This document shows positions 4,562-6,340 of a stretch of 6,340 nt of DNA, in pieces. Where the stretch lies: positions 1 through 6,340 of the forward strand of contig JAFVAA010000027.1 in NCBI GenBank assembly GCA_017476305.1, written 5' to 3'. This DNA comes from Lachnospiraceae bacterium (lineage in GTDB: Bacteria > Bacillota > Clostridia > Lachnospirales > Lachnospiraceae). The first letter of the stretch is position 1, and each line of letters begins with the position of its first letter. The notes beneath the pieces were generated by a model. The model was not told where the DNA came from and ran no database searches. It worked only from the letters and a program-made list of their open reading frames with translations. The position numbers and the translations under genes were made by a program.

Positions 4562-6340
4562 ATGAAATATATCATATTGGCAACTGTGCTGTTCTGCATT
4601 CTAATGTGTGTGTGCTATGCACCATTAAAGAAGTATCTGGTGCTTCCGAAAAGGGAGGACTCCGGGAAGGATGAGGCACAGGGAAAAACACTTATCCTGG
4701 TGATCTTAGCGGTGACAGGCCTTATCCGTATGATCGGTGCAGCAAGCTACCGTGGGTATGATGTGGACATGAATTGTTTTATGGGCTGGAGTACGATGAT
4801 CTATGAAAATGGAATCTCTAAATTCTATTCTCTGGATGCATTTACGGATTATCCGCCAGGATATATGTATGTTTTGTATGTACTTGGCTTTTTACGTTCC
4901 ATTTTTCATATGGGCGATGGAACAATGGCGATCGTACTTACCAAGTCTCCGGCAATCATAGCAGATCTGGTTACAGGCTGGCTCATCTATAAAATAGCAG
5001 GGAAGCACATCAGTAAGCGGGCGGCCGCTTATCTGGCAGGAATTTTTTTGATCACACCTGCTGTTTTTCTGGATAGTGTCATTTGGGGGCAGGTAGATAG
5101 TGTATTTACGGTATTTGTATTGCTTATGTGCTATCTGGTGACGGAAAAGAAGCTGATACCGTCCTATTTCGTGTTTGCAGCCGGTATTCTTATCAAACCG
5201 CAGACGCTCATTTTTACGCCGGTGCTTATTTTTGGAATTATAGAGCAGGTCATTTTGGAAAACTGGAAAAAGGAAACGAGAGAAGTTTTTATAAAGAAGT
5301 TTTTTACGCATCTGGGACTTGGACTTGTGGCAATCCTCATGATGTTCCTTCTGATCATTCCGTTTGGTTTCCGTGGAGACTTTGCGGACAGTCCGATCAT
5401 TAAGCAGTATGCAGATACCATTAGCTCCTATCCGTATGCTTCCGTGAATGCATATAACTTTTGGGGGCTTTTAGGAAAGAACTGGACACCCCAGAAGGAG
5501 GGCTTTCTGTATTTTTCATACAGGGTGTGGGGAACATTTTTCATCCTGCAGATTCTCGCATTAGCGGTCTTTGTGAACTTTAAAAGCAAACAGCGGGAAA
5601 CGAAATACTATTTTACCGGTGCGCTCATTGTGACCGGTATGTTTACGATGTCAGTCCGTATGCATGAGAGATATGTCTATCCGGCGATGGTTCTCCTGAT
5701 CCTGTGCTTTGCGATTCGTCCGAAGGTGCAGAACTTTATCCTGTATGTTTCGCTTTCCGCTGTAAGCTTTTTAAATATGGCGCAGGTGATGTTCTTCTAT
5801 GATCCGAATAATTTTGACAGATTGGCACTTTATCCAAAGGTGGTGTCTCTTCTCATGCTCCTTACCTTTGATCTGATGCTCTACGTGGCGGTCACACAGT
5901 ATCTTTTGGACAAGGAACCCGCAGTACAGCAGGAAATTGCATCGAAGAATTACAGGAGAAAGCTTTTGAAAAATCCAAAGAGATTGGAAAAAATACGGGA
6001 GGCAGAGGAGAGAGCGAAGGCAAGGAATGTGGTAAAGCCGGTGATCCGGACCAGTGAAGATCTGCCGGGGATGGTAAGGCTGGATTACATTATCGTGGCA
6101 GTCATTACCGTTCTCTATGCAGTGACAGCATTTGCTGATCTGGGAAGCAGAACGGTGCCTGCCACCTCGATGTCCCTGGTGAAGGCGAGTGAAAAAGGAG
6201 ATATTATCTTTGACTTTGGAAAGAATGTACAAATTTCTAAAATATGGGACTATTTAGGCAGCTATAATAATCCGAAATATACGATTGATTATGCCGCAGA
6301 GGGAGATGAGCAGTGGTCCAATTACTATAGTGAGGAAAAT
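4562..6340 (+). CDS. Gpi18-like GT-C membrane glycosyltransferase with C-terminal discoidin-like domain, 3' end beyond the window
   Basis: 593 codons, open at the right edge. It is a polytopic GT-C fold enzyme of the Gpi18-like mannosyltransferase group (COG5542), which transfers a sugar from a polyprenyl-phosphate donor on the outer face of the membrane. Visible motifs: RGYDVDMNCFMGW (64-76, the first-loop acidic motif with D67/D69), DYPPGYMY (96-103), WGQVDSVF (175-182), KPQT (212-215), VNAYNFWGL (295-303) and RMHERYVYP (366-374). About 13 helices end near residue 447. A strongly basic, charged segment (460-492) is cytoplasmic; one more helix (508-526) then exports the tail, whose FDFGKNVQISKIWDYLG (550-566) and later GDEQW recall a discoidin/F5-8C-like beta-sandwich. 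AGGAGG (4550-4555) lies 6 nt before the ATG; the in-frame ATG at 4556 overlaps it and is too close. Donor, acceptor and sugar are unknown; teichoic acid-like, glycan or glycoprotein targets are all possible. Confidence 0.9.
   Translation, partial: MKYIILATVLFCILMCVCYAPLKKYLVLPKREDSGKDEAQGKTLILVILAVTGLIRMIGAASYRGYDVDMNCFMGWSTMIYENGISKFYSLDAFTDYPPGYMYVLYVLGFLRSIFHMGDGTMAIVLTKSPAIIADLVTGWLIYKIAGKHISKRAAAYLAGIFLITPAVFLDSVIWGQVDSVFTVFVLLMCYLVTEKKLIPSYFVFAAGILIKPQTLIFTPVLIFGIIEQVILENWKKETREVFIKKFFTHLGLGLVAILMMFLLIIPFGFRGDFADSPIIKQYADTISSYPYASVNAYNFWGLLGKNWTPQKEGFLYFSYRVWGTFFILQILALAVFVNFKSKQRETKYYFTGALIVTGMFTMSVRMHERYVYPAMVLLILCFAIRPKVQNFILYVSLSAVSFLNMAQVMFFYDPNNFDRLALYPKVVSLLMLLTFDLMLYVAVTQYLLDKEPAVQQEIASKNYRRKLLKNPKRLEKIREAEERAKARNVVKPVIRTSEDLPGMVRLDYIIVAVITVLYAVTAFADLGSRTVPATSMSLVKASEKGDIIFDFGKNVQISKIWDYLGSYNNPKYTIDYAAEGDEQWSNYYSEEN

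Noticed and set aside
4892..5421. Minus-strand open frames (4892-5311, 5164-5421) and a plus-strand one (5128-5403)
   Set aside because: They overlap the glycosyltransferase frame, which carries ordered family motifs through this stretch; they are shadows without ribosome binding sites.
5771..6232. Minus-strand open frame of 153 codons
   Set aside because: Antisense to the well-supported glycosyltransferase, Cys/His-rich from reverse reading of membrane codons, with no recognisable domain.

Overview
The window looks like chromosomal DNA of an anaerobic Firmicute of class Clostridia, most likely a Lachnospiraceae-type gut bacterium. This rests on strong AGGAGG-type ribosome binding sites, sigma-A promoters with 17-bp spacers, moderate GC, and three gene types common in that group: a giant fused 2-hydroxyacyl-CoA dehydratase activase-like protein, a LysM protein without signal peptide, and a Gpi18-like GT-C glycosyltransferase. 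No tRNA, rRNA, CRISPR array, transposase, integrase or phage gene is visible. The placement is inferred from gene content and was not tested by a search.

Layout. Positions 1-2536 (minus strand) hold the first 845 codons of the activase-like iron-sulfur protein; its C-terminal part lies beyond the left edge. The frame is uninterrupted throughout. The 288-bp gap 2537-2824 carries its promoter (TTGCAA-N17-TATAAT on the minus strand), a leader of about 168 nt with a long stem just before the ribosome binding site, and a possible promoter for the divergent LysM gene. The LysM gene (2825-3376, plus) ends at a strong intrinsic terminator (3418-3445). A perfect sigma-A promoter (3450-3478) follows immediately and drives a hairpin-containing leader and a rhomboid-like membrane protein with a C-terminal zinc-ribbon-like tail (3561-4475). 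After 86 nt without a convincing terminator comes a GT-C glycosyltransferase (4562 to beyond the right edge), probably in the same transcript.

How the genes relate. The window spans three transcription units and does not form one obvious pathway. The activase-like protein belongs to ATP-driven low-potential electron transfer. The LysM protein is probably a wall or spore-envelope component. The rhomboid-like protein and the glycosyltransferase are both membrane-embedded and may form one envelope operon. The points most worth following are the structured leader of the activase gene, the rhomboid-like protein that lacks its catalytic residues but carries a metal-binding tail, and the discoidin-like domain at the end of the glycosyltransferase.
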